A stretch of 64,000 bases of DNA from Panopea generosa (GCA_029582155.1 CM055903.1:41920769-41984768), one strand, 5' to 3'; numbered from the stretch's first letter, positions 20,941-33,423 are shown. Program-made: numbers and translations. The notes: generated from the letters alone by a model not told the origin.

Positions 20941-21602
20941 ACATATATAGCATTCAGTGTTAATGAATATCATTTTAAATGTTAGGTTGCTGTGTACTAA
21001 AAAAGCTGATTTTTATCCAGCAAATACATGCTTTAACAGTTTGATCATTAAATTGCTGCATAGAAAAGTATTAGTCAAAATACCTGTTAAAATTAGTGTT
21101 CTACTTTTTATATATAATCGGTTGTATGGACCCAGCTCTCCCGATTGGGTCCGTTAAATGGCAATGCTGGGGAAGCCGCATTTGAGCACGTTGATTGGTC
21201 AGTTGTTTCAACTGAATCACAGTTTAGTAAGCGTTCATTTGCTATGAATTGTGGGACAGGCATATAATTTCATTGTTTTTCTTTGGTGGTTAATAGACCT
21301 TACTCGGGAGATATAATGTTCTGTGATAGGATATTGTATATATGTGTTTAAATAATATCATAACACGGGATTAACAGTCATTACAATCCAAATGTAAATA
21401 CCAATATACCGATATCACGAAAACAGTTAAGGACAAAACCAAACACCTGTTTACTTTACACAGGTAAACATAACTTTTTAACTATTTCTCTACATTCCGT
21501 TCATTGGCTTTCAGTGGCGTTAGTTGAGTCGATACTATTATATTCATTTAAAGCTCATTTGTGTTTTTATTACAGACTGTATGACAAAAAGGTATAGGAA
21601 TA
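20941..21602. other. Intergenic sequence 3' of ITIH
   Basis: There is no gene. A palindrome-like GGACCCAGCTCTCCCGATTG / GGGTCC occurs near 21129-21153; otherwise it is plain AT-rich sequence. Confidence 0.45.
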
Positions 21603-21720
21603 TTTGTTTGTTTTGGTGTAAGATCGAATATATTTCATCAAGTGGTCACCAAAAGTCATAATATAATTTGTGGTGATCATGAGAAGAAATATCATTTGAT
21701 CTTACACCAAAAACAAACAA
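21603..21720. mobile_element. Small foldback element, copy 1
   Basis: TTTGTTTGTTTTGGTGTAAG at the left is matched by an inverted copy CTTACACCAAAAACAAACAA at 21701-21720. The centre holds GGTCACCAAAAGTCATAATA. A related, inverted copy is at 33884-34010. Confidence 0.82.
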
Positions 21721-22766
21721 ACTGTCTTCTTATTTTATGCATTTACGTCCTTTTTTGTTTATTTTGTCCTCAAAGCGCCATTAGATACATGTATTATTGG
21801 ATTAATAAAACACACTTTTATTTAATAATATTTTTTTTAAACTAAATATGCAAGGACAAAAAACACTTTTTTTTTGCATAATCCCACTGCCGGTTTAAAA
21901 ACATCAATAGCATAGAATAGAATTACATAATAAGGAAATGTGCGATATTACCACCAACAAAAGTACGGAGGTGTCATGTAAATCACGGACAATTGTTAAT
22001 CAAATTAAATAACCGTCAAGAAAACGGCCAATAGACAAACTCATAAAATGTGGTAATGGAATAATGTAACACACCCAGAACGTATAATAGTCAGTGTATG
22101 TGTATGTTTCGCTTTTCTAATTCCTTTTCAGAGTCTACGTTTCATTGTCGCTTTTTATCTATCGATCTAATTCAATAGTTTCAATCTATTTCATTGGACG
22201 CTATGTTATATATGTACGCTCACAATTGATTTTAGTTCTTTTTATTTCAAAAGAATGCATGCTTGTCATTTATAGAAACACCCAAATGAAAGAAGTGAAA
22301 CTAAAATTTTATTGTTTGTTAACATCCTATGCACTACCTTAAACTGATGAGAAAAGTAGAGGTCGTGTTTGGTCCAGATTGTTTTCTGCTCAGTGTGTAC
22401 ACTGTAGACAAAGTGAAAGTCGATGTATTCGTACCCCAATTTCCAAGCATTTTCTTTTTCTAAATTCACAATTCAAACATGAAAATATTTCCAAAATGTT
22501 TCAAATACATCAATAATGCCATTCAAATAAGAAAAAATAGCATTAAAATAAATAAAATAAAAAAGAAACAAGGATTATATATAACCGTCAGTATACACTC
22601 GGAAGCAATGTCTGTTTCCAATGGTGGTGCTATGCCCATATATTCCAAATATCGTGTTCTAATCTGATACGCATCTGGTGTTGACATTTCTTTTTTTATT
22701 TCAATAGTTGTTTTAACCGCTGTGTGAAAATTTCAGACACGTATTTGAACTTGAATTACTCATTGA
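21721..22766. other. Intergenic sequence, no feature seen
   Basis: Short open frames only, none with a recognisable domain or splice context. Confidence 0.4.
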
Positions 22767-23315
22767 AATCAGATCAACTTTAACTTCAGTACTCTACGCA
22801 CAATAGATCTGACGACCACGCATAGGAGGTCACCTCACATTGACCTTTCATGTTATGAATATTCATAACAATTCAGCCAATCAGATTAATCGTTACATTC
22901 GCAGTTCGTTGAAATTTACGACATGGCGTCAATAAATACATTTTTACAAGATGTTTTGAGAAAGTTTAAAATCGAGAGTTTTAAACCGGAACAACTGGAT
23001 TCGGTCATAGTGATCGTCCTATGTCGCATAAATAAAATCATATCCCGGTATCGTCCCTGATTTCTACAATTTCTGGAAATCATTTACGTTTCACATGGGC
23101 GCAGCCATGATGTTTTTGGCGTAAAAATTTAGACGTGCGATAATCGCATATTATATAGCTAAATATAGATTTTTCTTCATTAAAAAAAGACTTCTACTTT
23201 CACTTTCAAAAAGGCTTTGATTGGTTGGCGGAAAGGTTAATCTGAGGTGACCCAATGTATGCGTGGCCGTCATATCTACTGTTCGTTGAAGATTGATGCT
23301 AAAGTAGAACTGATT
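22767..23315. mobile_element. MITE-like element with about 65-bp inverted ends carrying a helicase-like ORF start
   Basis: The left end AATCAGATCAACTTTAACTT and, further in, GACGACCACGCAT and GGTCACCTCA match the reverse complement of the right end (AATCAGTTCTACTTTAGCAT, GACGGCCACGCAT, GGTCACCTCA). The interior holds a 45-codon open frame at 22923-23060. Confidence 0.85.
22923..23060 (+). pseudogene. Captured RecQ-like helicase N-terminal fragment (tentative)
   Basis: ATG opens 45 codons beginning MASINTFLQDVLRKFKIESF, followed by KPEQLDSVI, and then degenerates to a stop. The pattern of an amphipathic helix and then F-K-x-x-Q resembles the region before the Q motif of RecQ-type helicases (L..FG...FR..Q...I). 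The walker motifs are absent. The match is short, so the identity is an inference. Confidence 0.4.
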
Positions 23316-23958
23316 TTAATGAGATTGTGATTAAATCAAATTAAAATATATGTGAATCTAGTTTGTTATTCAAATTATTTGAACAGTTAAGGGCTCAAAA
23401 ACATATGCATTGTGATCCAATCAAAATAAATTGTAAGATTAACAATTTGAAGTGAGAACAAAGTTATACATTCCAAACCTATAGTTAATTATTTGCTTAA
23501 CGTCCTATGCTATATTTATCAACATATAACAGGTTAACTATATATGGCAATCCGCTATTTATTGGTAGAAGAACACCTAAGAATTACCCTTAATGGAGTA
23601 ACGTCCTTCCGCGATACACTGGAAAACGTTCTCATATTAAAGAGAGTACATCAGGGTAAACGACGATCAATATCTTAAAAAAATAATTAAATGCATTAAA
23701 AACTTATTATCATAAATAAATCAAATCCGATTGATTGAGAATGACAAATCCATAAACATGTGACAAAATCTATATTTAGGTCGGAGTGATAAAATTGAAA
23801 CGGAATACCTATTCTAAAAATAGACATCACTTAAATACTGTCTGACGACCTTCGCATCGTCATGCGGACATTTTCTAATATGAAACAATTTTAACTACTT
23901 GCAAACCTGTATAACGGATCAAACTGAAATCAAATGAAATAATGTAACTCATTAACGT
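23316..23958. other. Intergenic sequence, no feature seen
   Basis: AT-rich. The segment at about 23530-23565 (GTTAACTATATATGGCAATC) resembles an eroded SINE C tail in antisense. Nothing else is supported. Confidence 0.35.
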
Positions 23959-24418
23959 CTCACACCACTATTACATTTCCCATAGGGCTCCATTGTAATA
24001 TTTATGTCCAAAACAGAGTGAAAAATTAAAATTCAGCAGCATGTGTCTGGTCTCAAATTCTTCACTGGTTCAAGATATGCAATTATAAAGAAAAAAAAAA
24101 GTTTACCTTGACCAGGTTGTTTTTTTTTAAATTCAATGCTTTTGTGAGACCTATCAATTTCCAGAGTAATAATATGTCAACTATTCGCCCTAGATGCGGT
24201 TCGAACCAACAATTCTGACACAGAATTGTCCAGAAAGCTGATATCAGCATCAAATTTTCAGTGGTGATTTCGAAAATGACCATTTAACTCATGCTAGCAA
24301 AAAACAAAACATTGCAGTACAAAGCCCTGAAAAAAGAAGAAAAAGAGAACAAAAGTTTTATTTCTACCTCTTTCATCTGTAGGTCCGGAGTACTCAAGGG
24401 AGACAATAGTGGTGTGAG
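23959..24418. mobile_element. CTCACACCACTATT MITE, copy 1
   Basis: The terminal inverted repeat is CTCACACCACTATT at 23959 and AATAGTGGTGTGAG ending at 24418. The interior is nearly the same as the copy at 62975-63439 in opposite orientation. It lacks a transposase; the 66-codon minus-strand open frame at 24083-24283 is shared between copies. Confidence 0.9.
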
Positions 24419-24720
24419 TCCTGAAATACGTCACAAACTATACGGGAAATCAATTTTAGTCTAACCTACTAAGTTAGGAAATGCCTTTTATATATATTAT
24501 TTTGGCATGTTTAAATAGATATCGTTTTGGCAAAACGGGTCAGTGAGTATATACAGGCATGCTATATTGGTAAAAGAATGTGTTTGACCAATTTTAAAAT
24601 TTCGAAAAACCCTGATATATTCCCTTTAAGTTTCACTATGACATGACCAAAGCCATAAGCGGTAACTGATCTTGGGACAGAGATTTGTCAATATGTGGAT
24701 AGTTGGTATCTAGTTTCATC
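24419..24720. other. Intergenic sequence, no feature seen
   Basis: There is no gene or repeat that I can recognise. Confidence 0.4.
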
Positions 24721-24860
24721 CCCGAGATGGTCTTCAGTAGCCGAGTGGTCTAAGGTGCTTTCTGAAGATTACTTGCCTCTCATCGCTAAGATCAGAACTT
24801 GGTCCCGGTCATCATTTCCCGTCAGTGGCCCCTCCCGAGAAAAAGTGACCTGTTATAAAA
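24721..24860 (+). mobile_element. tRNA-Ser/Leu-like SINE head, degenerate
   Basis: TCAGTAGCCGAGTGGTCTAA is an A-box region typical of Ser/Leu tRNAs. The B-box region AGAACTTGGTC near 24793 is eroded. It has no acceptor-stem pairing or CCA context, so it is a SINE relic rather than a tRNA gene. It is probably related to family C. Confidence 0.5.
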
Positions 24861-26999
24861 TGGTTACCTCTATTCGCTATCCATGTCTATTACACATTAT
24901 ATAAGATGCCTATATAGTTCGTCCATCTGATTGTCTAGTAGTCACAGGCCGTCTTTTAAGAGGAAGAATGGGTAAGACTCCCGTGTTACAAATATGACAA
25001 CTTTTCAGATTGTATTTATGATGAAAGAGCCATGTTTTTTTTCTTCTTGGAATTGCTTGGCGGCACGAGAGGACGTCCGGAAAGAAATTACGGATATATT
25101 GTAAACCTGCGTTGTAGCCTCTTGACAGAAAAAAGTGATACATATATGAGGACTCGAGCCTTATGTGCAATGGTTTATAAAGAGAGTTTATGGTCATTTC
25201 TAATTTTAAGATGACCGAGGGTAAAGGTGAGATTGGTTGCACCTTATATACGGTTTTAGTTTTAGTTTAGTTTATACTAATTTATTTTACCTCGATAACG
25301 ATGGAAGCTCAGAGCTTAAATGAACCGCTCTCGAGTCCGCTTGTTGTATGGTTATTACCCCCGGAACTGTTTGGCAGAGGGATTTAATCTCCATAACTGA
25401 ATGCACTCCATGTTATGTGGTTATAACACCCGGAACTCTTTGGTGGAGGGACTCTAATCTTCAGAATCTCACACACAGAATTGTATGTGTCCTATGCTGT
25501 ATGGTTATAACAGCTAACCCGCCACCTTTGTATTTCCAATATCTCCGTTAAACTATTGAGTAGCGCTATTAGATTTAATTTAGATTTTTCAAACATATTT
25601 CATTTCTATTCTTTACAACATGTTTTGGACACAATAAGAATAGGACTGAACGAAAGTTGAATCTGATAAAGTTCTTATCCAAGAATGCAAATGTCGTGAT
25701 AAACTAGTGGTAGTGTTTGTATACGCCATTAGTAGACAAGTATTATTGATTTTACGTACATGTAGCTAAATCTCCAATCTTATTCAGGTCAAACTTTCAA
25801 AGAAATTGCTTTGTTGCATCTTAGCCTTTCCCAGTCCCTGATATTTTCCGATTCAGCGGACCAACCAACGTGCTCAAAACTCTGTAACAGACCTCGGCTA
25901 AAGAGCTGTGTCCGGTCTACTATATACTTGCTTCTATGGGACAGCATGACCTTTATAGAGATGGAATGATATTACTTGAAAACGCTACGTCTGTTAAATG
26001 TCTGAGTATAAGGTCGAATCTATGAAAAAGATGTACAAATATTATACAAACAAAGAAAGTATTTTAGATAATTTGCATCAGTAGATTGGCCTACAACTGT
26101 ACTATTTATTTAACTATCTTTTTACCAATGAGTAACTGACTGGTCAGTCTCTGAACCAATGCCATTGGTTATCTCGAATATGATTCACCTAAAAGTTCTC
26201 AGTGAACGACCGCAGTACATATTTTATCTATGTTCCAACTAATGTTTTATCTATTGTCCATAATAACAGGAAAAAAACTATATAAATAGTTACATGGTTC
26301 TTAAAATAACTTCTTTTATCGAGAGCATTTGTCCGCCTTGAAATGCGTGGAATTTCAATGACTTTTCCATGCAATATAGGTGCGCTGGCTTGAACTAAGT
26401 TCTTAGATAGGGAAGAATTTGAAACTTGCGTCTTCTGGTACTTTTTGATAAACTAGCACGGAATGGTTTTGTTATTTATTGAATTACCCTTTCATAACAT
26501 GCAGTGAAGAGGTTATAATGCATTTTACATGTAATCCTCAGATGACAAGATGTTAAGTGTATTGAAAATGAGATCAAACGAGAGTTTGCATGAATACGCG
26601 AGCTTACACAATACGCCAATTTATTGCATTTCCTTTTCTATAAAAATCGTTGTTTGAACTTAAACAGTTTTAAATAATTTGATATGTATTGTCACAAGTT
26701 TGAAACTATTTCAAAACAAAATATACACCAATAGTAGAAAAATGAATATGTTTAAAAACTCGATTTATTAATGATTTAAAAAAATACGATTATCTTTGTA
26801 ACAATACCGTTTAATTGTTTAAAACGTTATAAAGCATAATTAATGTTACCTTCATCAATAATTGTAAGATATAAATATAGTTTGTACTGACAATTCAATT
26901 TCAGTTCAATTATTTTTTAAATACATTTCAAATATACAAACCTATAACTAAATCGATAGGAGACGTCGTGATCAAAATGCACTAACCACGAACACACAT
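24861..26999. other. Intergenic sequence with short direct repeats and a SINE B tail
   Basis: A SINE B-type antisense tail (TTATTTTACCTCGATAACGA) lies at about 25270-25345. Three imperfect direct repeats of GGTTATAACACCCGGAACTC type run from 25348 to 25520. The remaining sequence shows no gene; the 110-codon minus-strand frame at 24910-25242 has no recognisable family. Confidence 0.5.
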
Positions 27000-27017
27000 T
27001 ACTTACTATCTTAGTAG

Positions 27018-27306
27018 CCGGGCCCGATCAATTCAGTCGTTAGCGCGTCTGACTATCAATCTAGGGATAGTGAGTTTAAATCCCAGCACAGCCGTGATGT
27101 TTGATAAACGTCATTGCGTTTCATTATCATTTGTTTCTCACCGCTGATTCAAGTGAGAAAATTATCAGTTACTTGCGGAGATGGGGTGTGCTTCAGTACT
27201 GGTTAACCTTCCAGGATCCAAGGAAACAGCGGTTAGGTTAACTGATCGTGTGTTAACCCCCGATGGCATAAAAATGACGCTTTATATTCAATCAATTAAT
27301 CAATAC
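27018..27306 (+). mobile_element. SINE family A, copy 5 (near full length)
   Basis: The head is GGGCCCGATCAATTCAGTCG then TTAGCGCGTCTGAC, the core is ATTATCAGTTACTTGCGGAG, and the tail is ATGACGCTTTATATTCAATC followed by AATTAATCAATA. The same order is present in the copy with defined ends at 2339-2666. Confidence 0.92.
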
Positions 27307-27339
27307 ATACTATTTTAATTTAGGTTTAGCACAACTTCC

Positions 27340-27545
27340 AACACATCATAGGTTATATATGGCATATCCAGTTTTATTGGGCAGGGACGACCGCAGAATC
27401 AATCTGAGTAAAACCAGCTATCTTCCATTATTAAATGGCAGACTCCCTTGCATAAGGAGGGGCTCGAACCCACGACCTAAGCAGTGAGAGATAAGTGAGG
27501 TCAGACGATTCGCCTTAGACTACTCGGTCACAGAGAGAGAGACTT
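27340..27545 (-). mobile_element. SINE family C, antisense, near full length
   Basis: The reverse complement begins GTGACCGAGTAGTCTAAGGC (A-box region), has the B box GGGTTCGAGCC near 27455, and ends with AAACTGGATATGCCATATAT and the ATGTGTTGGAAG tail at 27340. The core segment seen in other copies is partly replaced. Confidence 0.8.
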
Positions 27546-27722
27546 AAGATATCTGATTCACCACCATGACAGATAGAATAATTGTGAGTGATCATCTGAC
27601 TAATTATTAAGTGTCCCTACATGCTTGCAAATATTTAACTAAAACAATCGTGTGTTTTTCAAAATTCTTGAACTCAAGTCTTAAAATATTTTTGAGAATG
27701 GTTAGTGAATACCACCCAAGGT

Positions 27723-27919
27723 CACAGGAGCTTGGGGGAGTGAATAATAACGTTTAATGGGGATAAGCAGGTCCCCTAGCGTATATATAGAGACAAGGAG
27801 AGAAACAAACGTGGACCCCTTCCCCGATCAAAATTAGAGTTTCTAAGTCAATAGGCCATCAATTTTAACAAACCTGGTCTCCCCATTAAACGTAATTATC
27901 CACTCCCCAAGCTCCTGTG
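27723..27919. mobile_element. hAT-type MITE, 197 bp, with 8-bp target duplication
   Basis: Inverted repeats of about 47 bp start CACAGGAGCTTGGGGGAGTG on the left and, read inverted, CACAGGAGCTTGGGGAGTGG on the right. The 8-bp CCCAAGGT is duplicated exactly at 27715-27722 and 27920-27927. An 8-bp duplication with CA-G ends is the hAT superfamily signature. Confidence 0.93.
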
Positions 27920-28195
27920 CCCAAGGTCTATGTCGGCCTTACATTATGAACAAATACAGTTTGGACATTTATCATCGGCGAAAACATTCAATATAAGAAT
28001 AATTTTAATGATGCATCTGTCTTGTGCATGCGTATCATTTTAATATCGGCGTACGAGTCGACATTAGGATTGTAGCTATCATAGAAACATGTAGTGAATA
28101 TAAAACCCAAACATACTTTACAACTTGCTTTAAAATTTATTATTAGTGTTTATAGCTTAGATCGTATCGTGTTTACAAAGAAAACGGTATGGAAA

Positions 28196-28370
28196 ATGTT
28201 GTTATGCCCCCGTCCGTTTGTTCGTCCAACAAAGGTAAAGCACTCGGTCAATTTTTAAAGGAGATACATTCCCTTTTCTACGAAATATTTGGTAAAAAAA
28301 TGGTTTCTGATCAATAGATGGGGGCATTAAGGCTGATGAACAGATTTCTAGTCTGGAATAATGTTGAGTA
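28196..28370. mobile_element. GCCCCCGTCCGT element, copy 1
   Basis: It starts GTTATGCCCCCGTCCGTTTG and has an inverted right end near ATGGGGGCATTAAG. A homologous segment, including the following ATTTCTAGTCTG, lies at 52655-52803. Non-coding. Confidence 0.65.
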
Positions 28371-28387
28371 ACAATTTACATAAATTT

Positions 28388-28670
28388 AAGCCAGGCCCTC
28401 TTATTTTAGTCGACGGCGCGTCTAACTTTCAATGAAGGGGTCGCAAGTTGGATCCCTGTCCGGTCATAGTTTTAGTGGTGATTGATATACGACATGCGTT
28501 TTATTGTCATTTGTCTGTCACCGTTAATTCAAGTGGGAAAGTTTTCAGTGGAGATGGGTGTGCTCGTGTATTGGTTGACCTTTCAGGATCCCAGGAACGA
28601 GTTGTTAGGTAAACTAATCGTCTGTTAGACATTGAAGGCATATAAAAGGAATATAAATAATCAAACACAA
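28388..28670 (+). mobile_element. SINE family A, copy 6
   Basis: Head AGTCGACGGCGCGTCTAACT, weak B box near 28446, core GGGAAAGTTTTCAGTGGAGA (the TTACTTGC part is deleted), and an eroded tail. Confidence 0.8.
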
Positions 28671-29091
28671 CCATCATTAAAGCTCCCTCCTTAAATTGCT
28701 TTAACACTTCGATTGAATTTTATTTTTAAAATTACTGATTTATTTTGATACAACATTAGTCAATGGTATTTTTAAAAAAACATTCAGCAGTGCTAATGAC
28801 TAAGTTTCCAATATATCTAAAACAATGCTGTGAAAATAAATATAGAAATACATGTTTTACAGAAACAATTAGGTGATGTTTCAAAGAAGGCAGGGGCAAT
28901 ATGGAACATATCAAAGAGTCGCTAAACCCTGCAAAGGAAAGATGATAGAATGCTGTAGAAGGACGAAGGACAATAACAATAACACTAACATAAATATATA
29001 GTTCTGTAGGCGAGTAAAATCGGAATATGTTCATAATGAATCATCCAATCGAATCAAATAGTTAAACTCGATTCACGAAAGGAAACAATTG
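28671..29091. other. Intergenic sequence, no feature seen
   Basis: Between SINE A copy 6 and the satellite there is only a 92-codon minus-strand open frame (28756-29034) without a recognisable family. Confidence 0.4.
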
Positions 29092-31730
29092 GATGACAAT
29101 TAAAACTATATAGTGAAGTACAAAATAATCTCAACTTAGAGCTTACATGATCTAGAGCTTGTGTTTCGGAATCACAGAACTGAAACTATAAAGTAAGCAC
29201 ACAAACAAATCTCAAATTTAGAAAAAAACAACAATTTTTTTCGCACTAATGACTAAACGACATACGTGCTTACATGATATAGAGCTTGCTTTTCGGAGTC
29301 AGAGAACTTAAACTAAAAAGTAAGCATACAAACAAATCTCAACTTAAACAAAACAAAGAATTTTATTCGCACTTATGACTTAACGACATACGTGCTTACA
29401 TGATATAGAGCTTGTGTTTCGGAATCAGAGAGCTGTAACTATAAAGTAAGAATACAAACAAATCTCAACTTAAAACAAAACAATTTTATTCGCACTAATG
29501 ACTTAACGACATACGTGCTTACATGATATAGAGCTTGTGTTTCGGAATCAGAGAACTTAAACTATAAAGTAAGCATACAAACAAATCTCAACTTAAACAA
29601 AACAAAGAATTTTATTCGCACTTATGACTAAACGACATACGTGCTTATATGATATAGATCTTGTGTTTCGGAATCAGAGAGCTGAAACTATAAAGTGAGC
29701 ATACAAACAAATCTCAACTTAAAACAAAATAAACAATTTTATTCGCACTAATGACTAAACGACATACGTGCTTACATGATATAGAGCTTATTTTTCGGAA
29801 TCAGAGAATTGAAACCATAAAGTGAGCATACAAACAAATCTCAACTTAAAACGAAACAATTTTATTCGCACTAATGACTGAACGTCATACGTGCTTACAT
29901 GATATAGAGCTTGTGTTTCGAAATCAGAGAACTGAAACTATAAAGTGAGCATACAATCAAATATCAACTTAAAACAAAACAATTTTATTCGCACTAATGA
30001 CTAAACGTCATACGTGCTTACATGATATAGAGCTTTTTATCGGGATCAGAGAACTGAAACTATAAAGTGAGCACACAACAAATTTCAAATTAAAAGAAAA
30101 CAACTTTATTCGCACTAATAACTAAACGTCATACGTGCTTACATGATATAGAGCTTGTGTTCCGGAATCAGAGAATTGAAACTATAAAGTGAGCATATAA
30201 ACCAATCTCAACTTAAAAGAAAACAATTTTATTCGCACTAATGACTAAACGTCATACGTGCTTACATAATATAGAACTTATGTTTCGGAAACTATAAAGT
30301 GAACATACAAACAAATCTCAACTTAAAAAAAAACAACAATTTTTTTCGCACTAATGACTAAACGACATACGTGCTTACATGATATAAAGATTGTGTTTCG
30401 GAATCAGAAATCTGAAACTATAAAGTAAGCATACAAACAAATCTCAACTTAAAACAAAACAATTTTATTCGCACTGATGACTAAACAACATACGTGCTTA
30501 CATGATATAGAGCTTGTGTTTCGGAATCAGAGAACTGAAACTATAAATAAAGCATACAAACAAATCTCATCTTAAACAAAACAAAGAATTTTATTTGCAC
30601 TAATGACTAAACGACATACGTGCTTACATGATATAGAGCTTGTGTTTCGGAATCAGAGAACTAAAACTATAAAGTAAGCATACAAACAAATCTCAACTTA
30701 AAAAAAAATATTCGCACTAATGACTAAACGACATACGTGCTTACTTGATATAGAGCTTGTGGTTCAGAATCAGAGAACTTAAACTATAAAGTAAGCATAC
30801 AAACAAATCTCAACTTAAAACAATAAATTTTATACACACCAATGACTAAACGACATACGTGCTTACATGATATAGAGCTTGTGTTTCGGAATCAGAGAAC
30901 TGAAACTATAAATTGAGCACACAACAAATTTCAACTTAAAAGAAAATAATTTTATTCGAACTATAGACTAAACGACATACGTGCTTATATGATATAGAGC
31001 TTGTGTTTCGGAATCAGAGAACTGAAACCATAAAGTTAGCATACAAACAAATCTCAACTTAAAACGAAACAATTTTATTTGCACTAATGACTGAACGTTA
31101 TACGTGCTTACATGATCTAGAGCTTGTGTTTCGAAATCAGAGAACTGAAACTATAAAGTGAGCACACAACAAATTTCTACTTTAAACAAAACTATTTTAT
31201 TTGCACTAATGACTAAACGTGATACGTGCTTACATGATCTAGAGCTTGTGTTTCGAAATCAGAGAACTGAAACTATAAAGTGAGCACACAACAAATTTCT
31301 ACTTAAAACAAAACTATTTTATTTGCACTAATGACTAAACGTCATACGTGCTTACATGATATAGAGCTTTTTTTCGGAATCAGAGAACTGAAACTATAAA
31401 GTGAGCACACAACAAATTTCAAATTAAAAGAAAACAACTTTATTCGCACTAATAACTAAACGTAATACGTGCTTACATGATATAGAGCTTATGTTTCGGA
31501 ATCAGAGAATTGAAACTATAAAGTGAGCATACAAACAAATCTCAACTTAAAAGAAAACAGTTTTATTCGCACTAATGACTAAACGCCATACGTGCTAACA
31601 TGATATAGAACTTGTGTTTCGGAAACTATAAAGTGAACATACAAACAAATCTCAACATTTTATTCGCATTAATGACTAAACGTCATAAGTGCTTACAATG
31701 AACTAGTGCTTGTGTTTCGGAATCAGAGGA
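29092..31730. repeat. Satellite array, about 22 units of 122 bp, with higher-order structure
   Basis: The unit contains ACGACATACGTGCTTACATG, ATATAGAGCTTGTGTTTCGG, AATCAGAGAACTGAAACTAT, CAAACAAATCTCAACTTAAA and ATTTTATTCGCACTAATGAC. Anchors of GTGCTTACAT from 29269 to 31592 average 122 bp apart. Variant units recur at a fixed offset of 1334 bp (for example the unit lacking ATCAGAG at 30283 and 31617). No open frame persists. Confidence 0.95.
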
Positions 31731-32186
31731 AAATTAGAATCGATTATCAAAGTCAGGAACCATTTGATTTACAACTGGAAAATAATTTAAGATTTTTTTA
31801 AAAACAAAAACAAAGGTCCTTTATACTCGAGTGAGTATTCTAATACAGTCTGTTCGTAATATTAGGTTTGTATAATAAAAGCTTAATCAATAAGAAACTA
31901 ATATTTTTGATTATAATCGATTAAGCAACTTTATTATCGAATCGATGGTAGAATCGGATGCTGTTGTTTTTTTGTTCGATCAATTATCGATTAGTTTGAA
32001 CAACAGTATCTTCGACTTAAATTTTTTAGAAATCGACGTATTACAAAATCCATTGTTTGTATAATTTACTTCATCATTTTTATTAAGTTTGAATAAAAAC
32101 TATTGTGTTACAGAACTTGTTGTCTGATACTTATATTGTAAAGTTTTGTTGGAGATCAGCGTAGTCTGTTTTATTAAACATTTATT
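31731..32186. other. Intergenic sequence, no gene
   Basis: AT-rich, with several ATCGATTA-type strings around 31900-32000. No gene. Confidence 0.4.
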
Positions 32187-32187
32187 G

Positions 32188-32244
<57 letters not shown>
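32188..32244. repeat. (TTG)n trinucleotide microsatellite
   Basis: About 19 copies of GTT/TTG. On the minus strand it would read polyasparagine and on the plus strand polyleucine; both are artefacts of the repeat. Confidence 0.97.
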
Positions 32245-32300
32245 ATAACCATGTTAAATCTCCATCTGAATCTGAAACTTCATATTTAAAAATAGAGTTG

Positions 32301-32494
32301 AACTCCATTTCCAACACATTGCAGATTATATATAACAAATCCAATTTTATTGGTAAAGAAAGAGATAAGAATAAAGTAGAACCATCTTCCTTCCGTAAGT
32401 AACCGGCAATTTTTTTCTCACAAAATATTTTTGGATCAAGCTGGGCACAAACCCGTGCCATCATCGCCTAAGGTCTCTCGGTTACAGAAGACCC
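32301..32494 (-). mobile_element. SINE family C, antisense degenerate copy
   Basis: The tail CATTTCCAACACATTGCAGA and ATATATAACAAATCCAATTT, then a reversed core (CTTCCGTAAGTAACCGGCAA) and a reversed head ending CGGTTACAGAAG at 32490. Confidence 0.75.
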
Positions 32495-33347
32495 TTCATC
32501 GGTAAGAAATTATCATTTATTTTATCATAACACTAGTTTTAGAAATATAATTGAAGGATAGAGAAACGCTGGGTGAGCTTTAGAATCAAATATCGTAAGC
32601 AATATTTACAGTTTTAGCATGTGTTTGTAAAAGTATTTCATTAATGGTTTTGTTATGCTGATGTAAATATCTCTTCCATATTTTAAATAAATGAATGAAT
32701 TGTGTTTTATGACAAGTCGACACATAAATAGGTCATTTTGTGCGCGCAATACTAGTTTAAAAATGACTCTAAATGTTGCCGGTGTTTCTTTATCCTTTCA
32801 CTATATAGTTGAAAGATGATATTAATGCATGTTTTGGTATCAAGCTGATAAAATTACACTATATTTATTACCTTTTGTGAAACAATTTGGCTTGCAAGGT
32901 TTTACCAGAAATAAGAAAAAAAAAGAACGAAATTATGGGTCTTTATGTGGCATTATTTCAATTTTATAACTACATCATGAAGATATAACTTTTGAAAAGA
33001 AATGTTGAGTGAAAATCATAAAACGGTATTGTGTCCCTTTAACACCTTAATCCGCTTCCATTTCAAAGTCGGGAAACAATTAACGTTCATGTTAGTTAAT
33101 AGAGTTTGCTTGTAGCGAGGTTTGCACTAATGCCTTAAGACCGCGATTTTGGGAATATCTGTATTGTATCTGTGTCGATACCGTTTCCCGTTATATCAGT
33201 ACTCCATAGAGGTCATTTTATCTCACAAAGCTCATCCTATCTCATGCAAACTAATTCCGATCGTTCCTTTAGATAACCACCGATTCTGTTTCGATTTATA
33301 TTACCCGTCTTATTACTTCTTCGGCAATCTTTACATATTTCTCCTTC
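32495..33347. other. Intergenic sequence upstream of the protease gene
   Basis: AT-rich. No gene, and no repeat that I recognise. Confidence 0.4.
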
Positions 33348-33355
33348 TATATATA
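33348..33355 (+). promoter_or_regulatory. Candidate TATA box of the protease gene
   Basis: TATATATA lies 69-76 bp before the ATG at 33424. If used, initiation near 33380 would give a 5' untranslated region of about 40 nt. In AT-rich DNA such a string is common, and an intron in the 5' untranslated region cannot be excluded. Confidence 0.3.
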
Positions 33356-33423
33356 CCAGTGTTTTCTTTACAATTTTTAGGTTTTTGGACAAAAAATTAA
33401 GTTAACAAAAACAAAAATTAAAG

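Noticed and set aside
29092-31730. CRISPR or gene cluster
   Set aside because: Units are head-to-tail without spacers and without an open frame. It is a satellite.
32174-32464. Polyasparagine and polyleucine frames
   Set aside because: Translation of (TTG)n plus an antisense SINE C.
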